A DNA stretch of 64,000 nt from DATDYQ01 sp035288965 (GCA_035288965.1 DATDYQ010000104.1:12465-76464); one strand, 5' to 3'. Positions 9,771 through 19,224 are shown, counted from the first letter of the stretch. A program made the numbers and translations. Notes: generated by a model not told the origin, from the letters alone.

Positions 9771-11660
9771 TCACTTTGTACTTTCTACTCTTTCCCAAGC
9801 ATCATTATAATGTTTTCTTATTAACCTAGTATCGTAATAAACACTAATCCACATATATAATCTAGCAAAGAATAGCCTTAGTGTCCACCAAAATTCTCTC
9901 AAATCTTGAGGGTAAGATAAGGCCCAAAATGTTCCAATAAATACTTCATTAAAAAAAGATTTAACTCTTGGAAAATCAGGAGCGTGTTTTGTTAATGTTT
10001 CATGTGCCTTCGCAGTTCTTTTTCTTTGTTTAAACCATTCATTAAAATTATCAGGGTTCTTAACAAACACTTTAGCCTCTTTTACATATTTAATTTTATA
10101 TCCTCTTTTCCAAAAATAATAAGGGATTATACTATCTTCAGCTACATCTAATGGAATCTTGTTGATTATATTGTTTCTGAAAGCAAATAAATACCCAGAA
10201 CATTCTAAAAATTTTCCTTGCTCAGATAATTTTTTCCTGATTTTATGAGCTCCTGCATCAGCCAATAAATGGCTCCAATATCCAAATATATCCTCTTTAC
10301 TATTCGATGAAACAATTCTTCCCGTTACACATCCTGTTTTAAGGTCAAAAAAAGATCTAGCAATTTCATTAATTGAGTTTTCTCCCAGAACAACATCACC
10401 ATCTGTAAAAATCAAGATATCTCCTTTTAATTCTTTAAATAATAAATTTATTGCATAACTTTTTCCTGTTCCAGGATCTTTAAAGTATTTTATATTCTGT
10501 TTTTTATTTAGTTTATTAAATAATGTTTTAGCTTCTTCATCTGGACTTGCTATAATAATTTCATAGTCGTAATCTATTTGTTGTTTTATTATAGAATCAA
10601 TAGCCTTTGGCAAATTAGGTTCTTTAAAAGAAGTAACAATAATTGATAATTTATTTTTTATTAACCTATTCGCAGCATTAACAATATTATCTACATTCAT
10701 CTTATTCATACTTTGGCAGTCTGGTTTATAACAACATAAACAATTAGAATTTGGCGTTAATCTTATACCTTGTCCATACAAATCTAATTCGGCAGCAGAA
10801 GTTGGACCAACTAAAACGACAACTTTTCTTTTCAGAGCTACAGCTAAATGTAATCCTAAGCTGTCGCTGGTTACAAAAACATTACAAATAGCTATTAATG
10901 CTGGAAATTCAAAAAGATCATTGCCACATCCCGTATTTATTATAGGGACTTTGCTTAAAGAAATAATATTGTCATTTCTTTCTATCTCATCCTGCCCGCC
11001 AAACAGCAATATTTTATATTTATAATTTTTATACAACATTTCAGCAAGTTTTGCTGTCTTTTCTATGCTTAATTTCTTTGATGGCCAAACTCCCCCCGAT
11101 CCTGTATTAACCCCTATAACAATATCATCCTCTCTTATATTATATCTTCTCTTAAAATCATTTAAAAATTTTCCTTGTTCCCTATTTAATTTTAAATTCA
11201 TAAAAGTCTTATCGTAATCCACTCCAACCATATCGCTAATAATTTGTTGGTACGTTTTCTTATTTTTCTTTTTGAGAATATCATTTTGAGGTTTCTTGCC
11301 TAATTTGCTCATATCATACCATTCTTTTGCGCTCTCAGATGGGACAACTTTAAGATTTTTATCTAAATAGTTTCCAATGATTTTTCCAGTTTTAATCTTA
11401 GTAGCCAATGCACAAGCTTCAAAATCTTCATCCAGATTAATAACAATATCAAAGTACATTCCTTCTAAATATCTTAAATTAATCTTGCTGTAATAAACTG
11501 CCTCATCAACAAATTTATTGTCTTTTATTAATGAATAAGCATTCTTCTTGGTAAGCCAATAAATCTCTGTGTATCTATATTTTTCTTTTAATGCTGGAAG
11601 TATTGTGGTTGTCCTTACAACATCTCCCATAGCTCCTAATTTAATTATAAGAATTTTCAT
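9771..11660 (-). CDS. bifunctional glycosyltransferase: GT9 domain fused to GT2 domain
   Basis: Residues 1 to about 335 are a GT9 heptosyltransferase-like domain: LIIKLGAMGDVVRTTTILPA, then GVNTGSGGVWPSKK, then TSDSLGLHLAVALKRKVV and a C-rich CLCCYKPDC segment. From about residue 338 a GT2 domain begins (LSIIVTSFKEPNLPKAIDSI), with the TDGDVV metal motif and an ED-type acceptor loop (DVAEDSI), ending with a likely membrane-associated region. Two consecutive sugar transfers by one chain are plausible. It has its own TATA-like TTTATTAAAT upstream, and ends 5 bases before the kinase gene. Confidence 0.85.
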   Translation of the reverse strand: MKILIIKLGAMGDVVRTTTILPALKEKYRYTEIYWLTKKNAYSLIKDNKFVDEAVYYSKINLRYLEGMYFDIVINLDEDFEACALATKIKTGKIIGNYLDKNLKVVPSESAKEWYDMSKLGKKPQNDILKKKNKKTYQQIISDMVGVDYDKTFMNLKLNREQGKFLNDFKRRYNIREDDIVIGVNTGSGGVWPSKKLSIEKTAKLAEMLYKNYKYKILLFGGQDEIERNDNIISLSKVPIINTGCGNDLFEFPALIAICNVFVTSDSLGLHLAVALKRKVVVLVGPTSAAELDLYGQGIRLTPNSNCLCCYKPDCQSMNKMNVDNIVNAANRLIKNKLSIIVTSFKEPNLPKAIDSIIKQQIDYDYEIIIASPDEEAKTLFNKLNKKQNIKYFKDPGTGKSYAINLLFKELKGDILIFTDGDVVLGENSINEIARSFFDLKTGCVTGRIVSSNSKEDIFGYWSHLLADAGAHKIRKKLSEQGKFLECSGYLFAFRNNIINKIPLDVAEDSIIPYYFWKRGYKIKYVKEAKVFVKNPDNFNEWFKQRKRTAKAHETLTKHAPDFPRVKSFFNEVFIGTFWALSYPQDLREFWWTLRLFFARLYMWISVYYDTRLIRKHYNDAWERVESTK

Positions 11661-11691
11661 GATAATGAGATATAGGAAAATTTAATAAACC

Positions 11692-12816
11692 TTACTCTAA
11701 ATATATATTCATAACCCTTTTAGCTATTTTATCCCAATCATATTGCTTAGATTTATTAACATTATTCTTGCCTATTTTCTCTCTCAATTTCTTGTTATCA
11801 ACTAACTTTATCACATTACCTTTTAAACAACTTATATCTCCATAATCACAAAAAAATCCATTTTCCTTATCTTTCATCTCATAAGGAATACCATTCACAG
11901 GACTTGCAACTACCGATAATCCACAAGCAAAAGCTTCAAATAAAGTTAAAGGCAATCCCTCTCTAAAGCTAGGCATAACATAAACTTCACTTGCTTGATA
12001 CATTTTAACAACTTCTTTTCTATCTCTTATCGCTCCCAAAATCTTTATCCTTTTGTCAGCTAATTTTTTAACTTCTTCTAACATTCCTTCATCAGGTCCA
12101 ACAATAACAAAATCTAGATCTTTTCTTTCATTTAATAAGTCATTAGCCATTAAAACAAACTTATCTACACCTTTTGTTTTATTCAATCTTCCAAAAAATA
12201 ATATCAATTTTCCTTTAATTCCATATTTCTTCTTGAAATCATTATTTTTTATTTTCTTAAAAAATTCCTTGCCCATTCCATTTGGTATAACTTCAATCTT
12301 TCCTTTTCCGCCGTATTTTTCAATGAATTGTATTTCCCAAGGTGTTATCGCAATTATCTTATCAGTCCATCTAAAACTTAATCTCATAAAGGTATTATAA
12401 ACAATTCCCAGTAATATTTTAGCAAAAAAACTTCTGTTTTCCGTAGTCCATGGGCAATGCGTAGTATGAATTAACTTTATTCCTCTAAATTTCGCGTTTA
12501 AAGCTCCGAAAAATTGATGAGCATGTCCTGCAACATGTGTATGGATAATATCAAACTTTTCTTTATTGAGTTTAAATAAAACGCTTGGCCAAAAAGTAGA
12601 GAAATTAGCAACTTTAAACCAAGAATAACATCTATGAAGATGAATTCCATCAATTATCTCTTCTTTAACCTTTAATCTTTCTTTCTTATCGGAATCAACA
12701 GTATAAACATGAACTTCATGTCCTTGCTTAATATATCTTTGAGCTAATTCATAAATTACTTGTGCTGGTCCATCCACAGCAGGAAAAAAATATGAGCATA
12801 AATAAGCTATTTTCAT
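11692..12816 (-). CDS. GT4 family glycosyltransferase
   Basis: 374 residues with a classical GT-B/GT4 layout: MKIAYLCSYFFPAVDGPAQV at the start, IHTHVAGHAHQFF, then GRLNKTKGVDKFV opening the C-terminal half, and EVYVMPSFREGLPLTLFEAFACGL, which contains the EX7E donor motif. It retains a nucleotide-sugar configuration in cytosolic glycan assembly. The ATG follows the TGA of the upstream GT2 gene by a single base, so the two are co-translated. Confidence 0.9.
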   Translation of the reverse strand: MKIAYLCSYFFPAVDGPAQVIYELAQRYIKQGHEVHVYTVDSDKKERLKVKEEIIDGIHLHRCYSWFKVANFSTFWPSVLFKLNKEKFDIIHTHVAGHAHQFFGALNAKFRGIKLIHTTHCPWTTENRSFFAKILLGIVYNTFMRLSFRWTDKIIAITPWEIQFIEKYGGKGKIEVIPNGMGKEFFKKIKNNDFKKKYGIKGKLILFFGRLNKTKGVDKFVLMANDLLNERKDLDFVIVGPDEGMLEEVKKLADKRIKILGAIRDRKEVVKMYQASEVYVMPSFREGLPLTLFEAFACGLSVVASPVNGIPYEMKDKENGFFCDYGDISCLKGNVIKLVDNKKLREKIGKNNVNKSKQYDWDKIAKRVMNIYLE

Positions 12817-12817
12817 T

Positions 12818-13690
12818 TCAATACTTCCTGAAAGCTTCTTTCACTCCATCCCGACTTCCTTTGTAAACTGATTTTATTAAATTGAATTGTCTTCTAAAAA
12901 TAAATAATATAGCTTGAACTTGAATTATCACAATAAAATGTATTAATAAAAATAATAAAAACCTGAATAATTTCAAATGTTTCTTTAATAATATTATCCT
13001 ATTTCGATATAAATAATAAACAACAAATTTATTCTTCTTTCCACCCGAGCTTCCGTAAACTTTATGATAAACTTTGGCATTCGGATTGATATAAGCCTTA
13101 AATCCCCTTTCATACGCCTTAAAAATTAAATCTTCTGTCTCACAATACATAAAGAAATTCTCGTCATACATTCCAACTTCCTTTATGATTTTATTACTTA
13201 TTAACAAAGCACATGCGTCCAAATATTCATTCTTCTTTAGTTCAGCTGGAGCATAATAATCTTTTATCGGTTTAGCAATCCCTGTTATAAAATCTAATTT
13301 TCCACCTAATGAATCTAAATCCTTTGAATAATAATTAAATATCGCACTTCCCACAAACCCGATTCTTTCATCTTTAATTGCAACATTAACTAACTCTTTT
13401 AATAAAAATCTATCGACAACTGCATCGCTGTTTAATAATAAGTAATAATCATAGTTTTTATTCTCTCTTATCGCTAAATTAACAGCTCCTGTAATTCCTG
13501 AATTTACTTTATTTTTCATTAATTTAACATTTTTAATCTTCTTTAGTTTTTCTATGCTTTTACTAGCATTATCTACAATTAATATTTCATAATTTTTATA
13601 TTCTAATCTTCTTATGCTCTCAATTAATTCAATCGTATCATCTTCTGTATTATAATTTACAATTATTATCAAAACTTCAGGTTCTTTCAT
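12818..13690 (-). CDS. GT2 glycosyltransferase (rhamnosyltransferase-like)
   Basis: 290 residues. VLIIIVNYNTEDDTIELIES is the GT2 start, YLLLNSDAVVDRFLL carries the metal-binding site, and FFMYCETEDLIFKAYERG is the ED-motif acceptor region typical of WbbL/RfbF-like rhamnosyltransferases. A hydrophobic tail (about residues 235-265) anchors it to the membrane. A TTTTAAAAGC element lies about 28 nt upstream of the ATG, so this gene opens the two-gene unit with the GT4 enzyme. Confidence 0.85.
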   Translation of the reverse strand: MKEPEVLIIIVNYNTEDDTIELIESIRRLEYKNYEILIVDNASKSIEKLKKIKNVKLMKNKVNSGITGAVNLAIRENKNYDYYLLLNSDAVVDRFLLKELVNVAIKDERIGFVGSAIFNYYSKDLDSLGGKLDFITGIAKPIKDYYAPAELKKNEYLDACALLISNKIIKEVGMYDENFFMYCETEDLIFKAYERGFKAYINPNAKVYHKVYGSSGGKKNKFVVYYLYRNRIILLKKHLKLFRFLLFLLIHFIVIIQVQAILFIFRRQFNLIKSVYKGSRDGVKEAFRKY

Positions 13691-13724
13691 AAAAATATTA
13701 AGAACAATAAGCTTTTAAAACTAA

Positions 13725-14594
13725 TTATCCGATTGCAATTAATACTGTTCCAAAAATCATAATTAAAGCAGCTACAACATTCTTTATTATTCCTTTTTCT
13801 TTAAAGAAAATATATCCATAAATTATGCTAAAAACAATGCTTAATCTTTTTACAGATATCATATAAGCATTTAATGTTAAACTCTGCGCTTTGAAAGAAG
13901 CTAAGCTCATTAAAGCACTCAAGGTTCCTATTATTAATAATATCCATATGTTAGTTTTACTAGCTGTCCTTATTGGATTTTCTTTAAATCTTATCATTAT
14001 ATATAATGTAGATACAATGCAGATTGAAATTATAGCCAATCCAGAAACAGCTAATGGGTTTTTTGTTTGATTTATTAAAATTTTATATAATGGGGTTACA
14101 ACAGCATATAAAAAAGCAGCTATCAACATGTAAATTGATCCCTTATCTCTAAATAAACTTCTAATCGGTTGAAATGAAATAAATCCCCCTTCTGTTTTTA
14201 TTATATAAGATCCAAGAAATATTAAAAAAATTCCGCTAGCTCCCAGTAAGGATGGTATTTCATTCAAAAAAATCCATGATATTATTGTTAAAAAAACAGG
14301 TGTAAAACTCAAAAAAGGAACGGTTATAGCTAATCCGGATATCTTAATCGCCTTTACATATAATATTATAGCTATCATCTCTAAAATTCCTGTAATAAAA
14401 AGCAAGAAAATTGATAATAAGTTTAAATTAGGAATCTTTACAATAAACAAGGTAATTATAATGATCGGTAAAGAAAAAAACCATACTGCCCATGAAACGA
14501 TATAATCATTATATTTATTTAAAGCTAGTTTCTGAACTAGATTATTCGTAGCGGTACTTAGTGCTGCAAATAAGGATAGTATTAGCCATAGCAT
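13725..14594 (-). CDS. EamA/DMT-family transporter
   Basis: 289 residues with ten regularly spaced hydrophobic segments forming two homologous five-helix halves, as in drug/metabolite transporters. The first half has NEIPSLLGASGIFLIFLGSY and the second ends FFKEKGIIKNVVAALIMIFG, the pair of EamA signatures. Its substrate is unknown; related proteins in glycan loci move nucleotide sugars or undecaprenyl-linked aminosugars (ArnE/F). It has its own TATA-like AGTATATAAATATT about 26 nt before the ATG. Confidence 0.85.
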   Translation of the reverse strand: MLWLILSLFAALSTATNNLVQKLALNKYNDYIVSWAVWFFSLPIIIITLFIVKIPNLNLLSIFLLFITGILEMIAIILYVKAIKISGLAITVPFLSFTPVFLTIISWIFLNEIPSLLGASGIFLIFLGSYIIKTEGGFISFQPIRSLFRDKGSIYMLIAAFLYAVVTPLYKILINQTKNPLAVSGLAIISICIVSTLYIMIRFKENPIRTASKTNIWILLIIGTLSALMSLASFKAQSLTLNAYMISVKRLSIVFSIIYGYIFFKEKGIIKNVVAALIMIFGTVLIAIG

Positions 14595-14678
14595 AAAGTT
14601 TTATTTTATATAATATTTATATACTTTATCTTTTTATTACCAAAAATATAATAACAAATCCATTAAAAAATTGATAAT

Positions 14679-15350
14679 CTAAATGATTAAACCAAATTTT
14701 CCCAAAACATCTTCTAGCGTATTTCTTCTATAATCAAATTGTACAGAATTTATTCCTAATTTTCTGGCCCCTTTTACATATTCTTTATTATCATCAATAA
14801 AAAGAGTTTCTTCTGGTTTGCTTCCCAATCTTTGTAATGCATTTTTATATATTATAGGATCTGGTTTTGCACATCTATCTTCAGAAGAAAATGTCAAATA
14901 ATCTGAATTAAATCCATTAAAGAATTCAACATCTTTATAATAATTAAGAATAGATTCTGTTATGTTCGATAATATTCCTACTTTTATCCCACCTTTAGCT
15001 ATTTTTTTTGCTATTTCTACATTGTTTCCTATAACTAATCTTTCTCTACCTTGAATATAAAATGGCTTACTAAATAAATCCACACTATCACCTCTTAATA
15101 ATATATTATCAGAAACTCCATTTCTCCTTCTTTGTTCGCCAAATGCTCTTTCTAGCCTGCTAACAGCTTCTTCATAAGTAATTCGACCCCTATTTAGATC
15201 TACAAGAACTGTATCTTTCAAAACTTTAGCCATTTCTTGTTGTGGAACATTATACAAAGAGCTAAGATGATTTAGTATTAAATCATATCCTTCAATAACT
15301 AACACATTAGCCATATCAAAGAGCACTGTTGTTATTTTTGTTTTAAACAT
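14679..15350 (-). CDS. HAD-superfamily phosphatase
   Basis: 223 residues with all four HAD motifs. VLFDMANVLV is motif I; alanine at the D+2 position resembles the YihX-type FDLGNV variant rather than the usual DxD. LSNITES is motif II, CAKPDPIIY carries the motif III lysine, and LFIDDNKEYVKGARKLG is motif IV. The cap domain is the short helical C1 type. It is divergently transcribed from the APH-like kinase, aldolase and NeuB genes, which suggests a sugar-phosphate substrate in that pathway. A TATA-like TTTATAAA lies 22-29 nt upstream of the ATG. Confidence 0.8.
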   Translation of the reverse strand: MFKTKITTVLFDMANVLVIEGYDLILNHLSSLYNVPQQEMAKVLKDTVLVDLNRGRITYEEAVSRLERAFGEQRRRNGVSDNILLRGDSVDLFSKPFYIQGRERLVIGNNVEIAKKIAKGGIKVGILSNITESILNYYKDVEFFNGFNSDYLTFSSEDRCAKPDPIIYKNALQRLGSKPEETLFIDDNKEYVKGARKLGINSVQFDYRRNTLEDVLGKFGLII

Positions 15351-15400
15351 ATTATTTTTTAATAAGAAAGATTTATAAAAGTTGTTAAATCGAAGGAAGG

Positions 15401-15408
15401 TTTAAATA
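15401..15408 (+). promoter_or_regulatory. TATA box of the kinase-aldolase operon
   Basis: TTTAAATA begins 29 nt before the GTG at 15430, supporting that start and a leaderless message. Confidence 0.5.
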
Positions 15409-15429
15409 TTTTTCTCTATTTTCAGTAAA

Positions 15430-16494
15430 GTGGTACATGCAAAATTTGATGAAACAGAAAAAGAACAAGAATATATAAACACAGTAAAAAGGCTACTTAA
15501 TCCGCATCGCCCTTATTTAAAAATAGGTAAAGTAAAACTTGGAGCTGGAAGAACAAATGATAATCTTCTTGTTTATGATACTGATAGTAAACCAGTTTGT
15601 GTTGTAAGAAAATCAAGACTAGATAGAACTAATATGGCTCATTTTTATTTTCTTCAAATACAATCATTAGAAAGAGAAAAATTTCTTCTTGAATATATTG
15701 GCAAACATGCTCCAAAGGTTCCTATCCCAAGACTTATTGCAGCAGATCAAGATCCAGAAGATGGACTAGATTATCTTGTAGTATCCCATATTAGTGGAAT
15801 AAATTTTGCTGATATTGCAGGATCTTTAACTCCAAATCAATATAATAATTATATGAGAAATTTAGGAGAAACCATCGCTCCTGTAAGTAATTTAACATTC
15901 GGATCATTCGGTATTATCGGACCTGATGGAATTATAATTAATCCATTCCAAAGATGGAGTGATAGAATTGCCTTCTCAATATATGGAAAATTAAAAGATC
16001 CTGCTTCAACCGAATATTTTACACATGAATTATTATTTGAAAAAATTCCTGAATTTATTGAAAAACATAGAGAAGCTCTAGATAAAAATAGAAGACCTAC
16101 AGCTGTTTTATATGATCTGCATTCAAAAAATTTTAATGTAGATCCAACAACAGAAAAAATCACTGGTTTCTTTGATATCGGTTTAGGACTTATTGCTAAT
16201 AGAACATTGGAATTCGTTCCCATTGAACTTAATACAGTAAACTTTGGAAAAACAGAACGTCCGGCTGCATTAGAAGCATTTTTTGAGGGGTATGGACTAT
16301 CTCTAAAAGATAGAGCAGATTATGAAGCTGCAAAACCAGTCTATGCACTAAATCATTCACTGGGGGCGGTTTTAGCCTATCATAATAATCCTGTAGATGA
16401 TCTAAGAAGAGATCTTTGGAGTAGAGAAGTCTTCAAACCAAGAGTTGAAGAAATAGTAGAAAAAGGAATAGTAAATATGGTAAGATGGTTCTGA
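15430..16494 (+). CDS. APH-family sugar/small-molecule kinase
   Basis: 354 residues with the phosphotransferase (APH/choline kinase) fold. GAGRTNDNLLV resembles the nucleotide-binding strand, VVSHISGINF the hinge, AVLYDLHSKNFNVDP the catalytic loop (aspartate and asparagine retained, the usual HGD replaced by LYD), and GFFDIGLGL the metal-binding strand. By context the substrate is more likely a sugar than an antibiotic. GTG 15430 is chosen from the TATA spacing and because no ATG lies near it. It overlaps the downstream aldolase gene by 10 bases, so the two products probably act in one pathway. Confidence 0.75.
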   Translation: MVHAKFDETEKEQEYINTVKRLLNPHRPYLKIGKVKLGAGRTNDNLLVYDTDSKPVCVVRKSRLDRTNMAHFYFLQIQSLEREKFLLEYIGKHAPKVPIPRLIAADQDPEDGLDYLVVSHISGINFADIAGSLTPNQYNNYMRNLGETIAPVSNLTFGSFGIIGPDGIIINPFQRWSDRIAFSIYGKLKDPASTEYFTHELLFEKIPEFIEKHREALDKNRRPTAVLYDLHSKNFNVDPTTEKITGFFDIGLGLIANRTLEFVPIELNTVNFGKTERPAALEAFFEGYGLSLKDRADYEAAKPVYALNHSLGAVLAYHNNPVDDLRRDLWSREVFKPRVEEIVEKGIVNMVRWF

Positions 16495-17372
16495 ACAAAT
16501 TACACGGCATTATAGTACCCTTATCGACACCAATTAAAGAGGATCAATCAATAGATTTTCCTGCAACTAAAAATCTAGTGGATAAATTAATTGAAAATGG
16601 TGTTGATGGACTTTTTCCCTTAAGTGGTACTGGAGAGTTTCCGATGCTTTCTTTAAGAGAATCTAAACAGTTTATAAATTTTGTAATGAGATCTTCTAGT
16701 GGAAGAGTTCCAGTTTACCCTGGAGCTTTTAGAGACAATTTAGGTGACACTTTAGAATTGGCTTTTGCTGCAGAAATATCTGGTGCTGAAGGAATTGTTT
16801 TAATGCCACCTTATTTTTATGGTCGTATTAAGAGTGAAGATATCGTAGACCAAGTTAGAAGAATAAAATGTAATATAAATTTACCTGTTATTTTTTATAA
16901 TACAAATTCAAAATTAAGATTAGATGAAGCTAGTATGCTTAGATTACATCAAGAAGGTTTAGTTATTGGAGCAAAAGAGGGAAGTAAAGATTTAGACTAT
17001 CTAAAAAGATTAGCAGAATCTGGCATGTCTGTTCTTCCAGGTAGCGATAAACTTCTTTATGCTGCATCTCAATTTGGTTGTGTGGGTGGTTTTCCTGGAA
17101 GTGCTAATGTATTAACGAAAGGGTTTGTAACCTTGTGGAAATTTATTCAAGAAGAAAAATTACAAGAAGCTGAGGCATTGCAATCTAGAATTAGTAGTGT
17201 TGTTGAAGTTATGTATAAAACAAACCCCTATAGCGCCCAAACAGGTGTTAAGATTGGTTTAGAATATCTAGGTATCTGCCTTTCAAGAATGAAATATCCA
17301 ATGCCTCAAGCAACTACAGAAGAAAAAAGAATTATTTTCGAAACATTAGATAAAAACAAGGATTTACTTTAA
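16485..17372 (+). CDS. DHDPS/N-acetylneuraminate-lyase family aldolase
   Basis: A class I aldolase TIM barrel of 295 residues. GIIVPLSTPIKEDQSID is the family N-terminus, PLSGTGEFPMLSL the phosphate/carboxylate loop, IFYNTN holds Tyr138 and GAKEGSKD holds the Schiff-base Lys164. DapA/NanA/KDG-aldolase members are hard to separate by sequence. Placement between an APH-like kinase and a NeuB-SpsF fusion argues for a sugar-acid or precursor aldolase in nonulosonate metabolism rather than lysine synthesis. It overlaps the kinase by 10 bases and ends 36 bases before the NeuB-like gene. Confidence 0.85.
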   Translation: MVLNKLHGIIVPLSTPIKEDQSIDFPATKNLVDKLIENGVDGLFPLSGTGEFPMLSLRESKQFINFVMRSSSGRVPVYPGAFRDNLGDTLELAFAAEISGAEGIVLMPPYFYGRIKSEDIVDQVRRIKCNINLPVIFYNTNSKLRLDEASMLRLHQEGLVIGAKEGSKDLDYLKRLAESGMSVLPGSDKLLYAASQFGCVGGFPGSANVLTKGFVTLWKFIQEEKLQEAEALQSRISSVVEVMYKTNPYSAQTGVKIGLEYLGICLSRMKYPMPQATTEEKRIIFETLDKNKDLL

Positions 17373-17379
17373 CAAAACA

Positions 17380-17387
17380 TTTATAAC
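17380..17387 (+). promoter_or_regulatory. TATA box of the NeuB-SpsF gene
   Basis: TTTATAAC begins 29 nt before ATG 17409, so this gene may also be transcribed independently of the aldolase. Confidence 0.45.
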
Positions 17388-17408
17388 TTTTTCCACCATT
17401 TCATATTT

Positions 17409-19172
17409 ATGAAAGATGTAAAGATCGGTGACAAGATAATTGGTAAAGGCCACCCTGTCTTTGTTATAGCAGAAACAGCCTCCAGCCATGTAGGAAATAA
17501 AGAAAAACTTAAACAGCTAATTAAAGCTGCTATAGATTCAAATGCAGACGCTATCAACTTACAAAAATTCTATGCAAATGAGCTTGCTGTTCCTCAAAAT
17601 CCGCAACATAAGGATTTGGCAATCATCGAACTTAAAGATCCAGATTGGAAAGAAGTTCTAGATTATGCTAAAACTTTAAACACAATTATTATTGGAAATC
17701 CTTTTGATGAATCTAGTGTAGACTTCTTTGATCCTTATGTGGATGCTTTCAAGATTCATTCTACTGATATTAATAATCCTGAAATGTTAATGAAAGTAGC
17801 AAAAAAGAATAAGCCAATGTTTCTTGGTATTGGCGGAGCAAAACCTTTTGAAATAAAAAGGGCAATTAAAATTCTTCAATCAACTGGTAATGATCAAATT
17901 GTTTTAATGCATGGTTTTCAGGCTTTCCCAACAAGATTAGAGGATAGTAATCTAAAGTTAATTCCAACAGTAGAAAAAGAATATAATCTTCCAACTGGAT
18001 TTCTTGATCATATCGATGCTGAAACAAAAATGGCAATGATTCTTCCATTACTCTCAGTAGTCCAAGGAGCTGTTTTGATTGAAAAACATATAACATTAGA
18101 TAGAAAATTAAAAGAATATGATTATTTTTCAGCTTTACATCCATCTGAATTCAAAGAAATGATGTTCTTGATTAGAGAAACAGAAAAAGCAATTGGTCAT
18201 GGACAATTTATTCAATCAGAAGGTGAAATTGGATATAACACTATGATGAAAAAGAATTTAGTTGCTAAAGTTCCCATAAAAAAAGATACAATTTTAACAA
18301 AAGATATGATAACTTTCAAAAGAGCTCGAGTAAATCCTGGTCCTTCTCCAATTGATGTTGAAAAATTTATTGGAAAATCAGTTAATAAAGATTTAAATGA
18401 AAATGATCCAATCACATTAGATGACTTAAATCTTAAATCAATTATTACATTAGCTGTAAGAATGAAATCATCTAGATTGCCAAGAAAAGCGTTAGCTGTT
18501 GTTGAAGATCAAACAGTTATAGAACATTTAATAGATAGAATGCAATTATGTAAGGTTCCATCTGATTTAATCTTATGTACATCCACTCATCCAGATGACG
18601 CTGTTTTAATAGACATAGCAAAGAAAAAAGGTATAAAATATTTCGCAGGTTCAGAAGATGATGTTATGGATCGTTTCATCAAAGCAGCATTGCCTGAAAA
18701 AGCAGATATCATTGTAAGAGTTACAGGGGATAATATATTTACAGATCCTGAATTCCTAGATGAAACAATAAAATTTCATATAAAAAATAATCTGGATTAT
18801 TCATTACAAGAAGGATTACCAATTGGATGTATTTCAGAAGTTATTACCTTACATAATTTAATAAAAGCTCATGAAGCAACTCTTGATCCTGAAAACACAG
18901 AATATATGACATATTATTTGAGAAATGAAGATTACTTTAAAGGTAACTCCTTGAAGGTCTCAAGTGAATTTAACTTCCCTAACTACAGATTGACAATAGA
19001 TAATCCTGAAGATTTACAACTTATCCAAGAAATATTTAAAGAACTTTATGTTCCTGGAAAAGTAATTCCATTAAGAGATATTTTAAATTTATTAAATAAA
19101 AAGCCTGAACTATTAAATATAAATAAGAATGTTCAAGGAATACAATTTACAGTTAAAGGTTTGAAAAGTTAG
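17409..19172 (+). CDS. divergent NeuB-like synthase fused to SpsF-like cytidylyltransferase
   Basis: Residues 1-265 are a NeuB barrel, about 270-340 a SAF (antifreeze-like) domain (LVAKVPIKKDTILTKDM), and from about 345 an SpsF/NeuA-type nucleotidyltransferase (ITLAVRMKSSRLPRKALAVV, then VRVTGDNIFTDPEF). One chain could make a nonulosonic acid and activate it with CMP. The NeuB half keeps IEKHITLDR but differs elsewhere: ETASSHVG where EIGxNHxG is usual, NLQKF where VKFQT is usual, MHGFQAFPT where LHCxSxYPT is usual, and DYFSALHPSE where DHxxSxxPxE is usual. These changes surround the active site and suggest a different substrate. Confidence 0.8.
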   Translation: MKDVKIGDKIIGKGHPVFVIAETASSHVGNKEKLKQLIKAAIDSNADAINLQKFYANELAVPQNPQHKDLAIIELKDPDWKEVLDYAKTLNTIIIGNPFDESSVDFFDPYVDAFKIHSTDINNPEMLMKVAKKNKPMFLGIGGAKPFEIKRAIKILQSTGNDQIVLMHGFQAFPTRLEDSNLKLIPTVEKEYNLPTGFLDHIDAETKMAMILPLLSVVQGAVLIEKHITLDRKLKEYDYFSALHPSEFKEMMFLIRETEKAIGHGQFIQSEGEIGYNTMMKKNLVAKVPIKKDTILTKDMITFKRARVNPGPSPIDVEKFIGKSVNKDLNENDPITLDDLNLKSIITLAVRMKSSRLPRKALAVVEDQTVIEHLIDRMQLCKVPSDLILCTSTHPDDAVLIDIAKKKGIKYFAGSEDDVMDRFIKAALPEKADIIVRVTGDNIFTDPEFLDETIKFHIKNNLDYSLQEGLPIGCISEVITLHNLIKAHEATLDPENTEYMTYYLRNEDYFKGNSLKVSSEFNFPNYRLTIDNPEDLQLIQEIFKELYVPGKVIPLRDILNLLNKKPELLNINKNVQGIQFTVKGLKS

Positions 19173-19211
19173 TTTTATAAGGTTTTCTATATTCTATAAA
19201 ATATATATTAT

Positions 19212-19217
19212 GGGGGT
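19212..19217 (+). promoter_or_regulatory. strong Shine-Dalgarno deciding the start at 19225
   Basis: GGGGGT sits 7 bases before ATG 19225 and overlaps the in-frame ATG 19210, so translation most likely begins at 19225. The layout closely matches the leader at 33309-33327. Confidence 0.5.
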
Positions 19218-19224
19218 TAACAAA

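Noticed and set aside
15430..16494. Aminoglycoside resistance gene
   Set aside because: The APH fold is shared with many sugar and metabolite kinases, and overlap with an aldolase gene in a glycan locus argues for metabolism.
16485..17372. Lysine-biosynthetic DapA
   Set aside because: No other lysine genes are near, and the NeuB and kinase context points to sugar-acid chemistry; DapA cannot be fully excluded.
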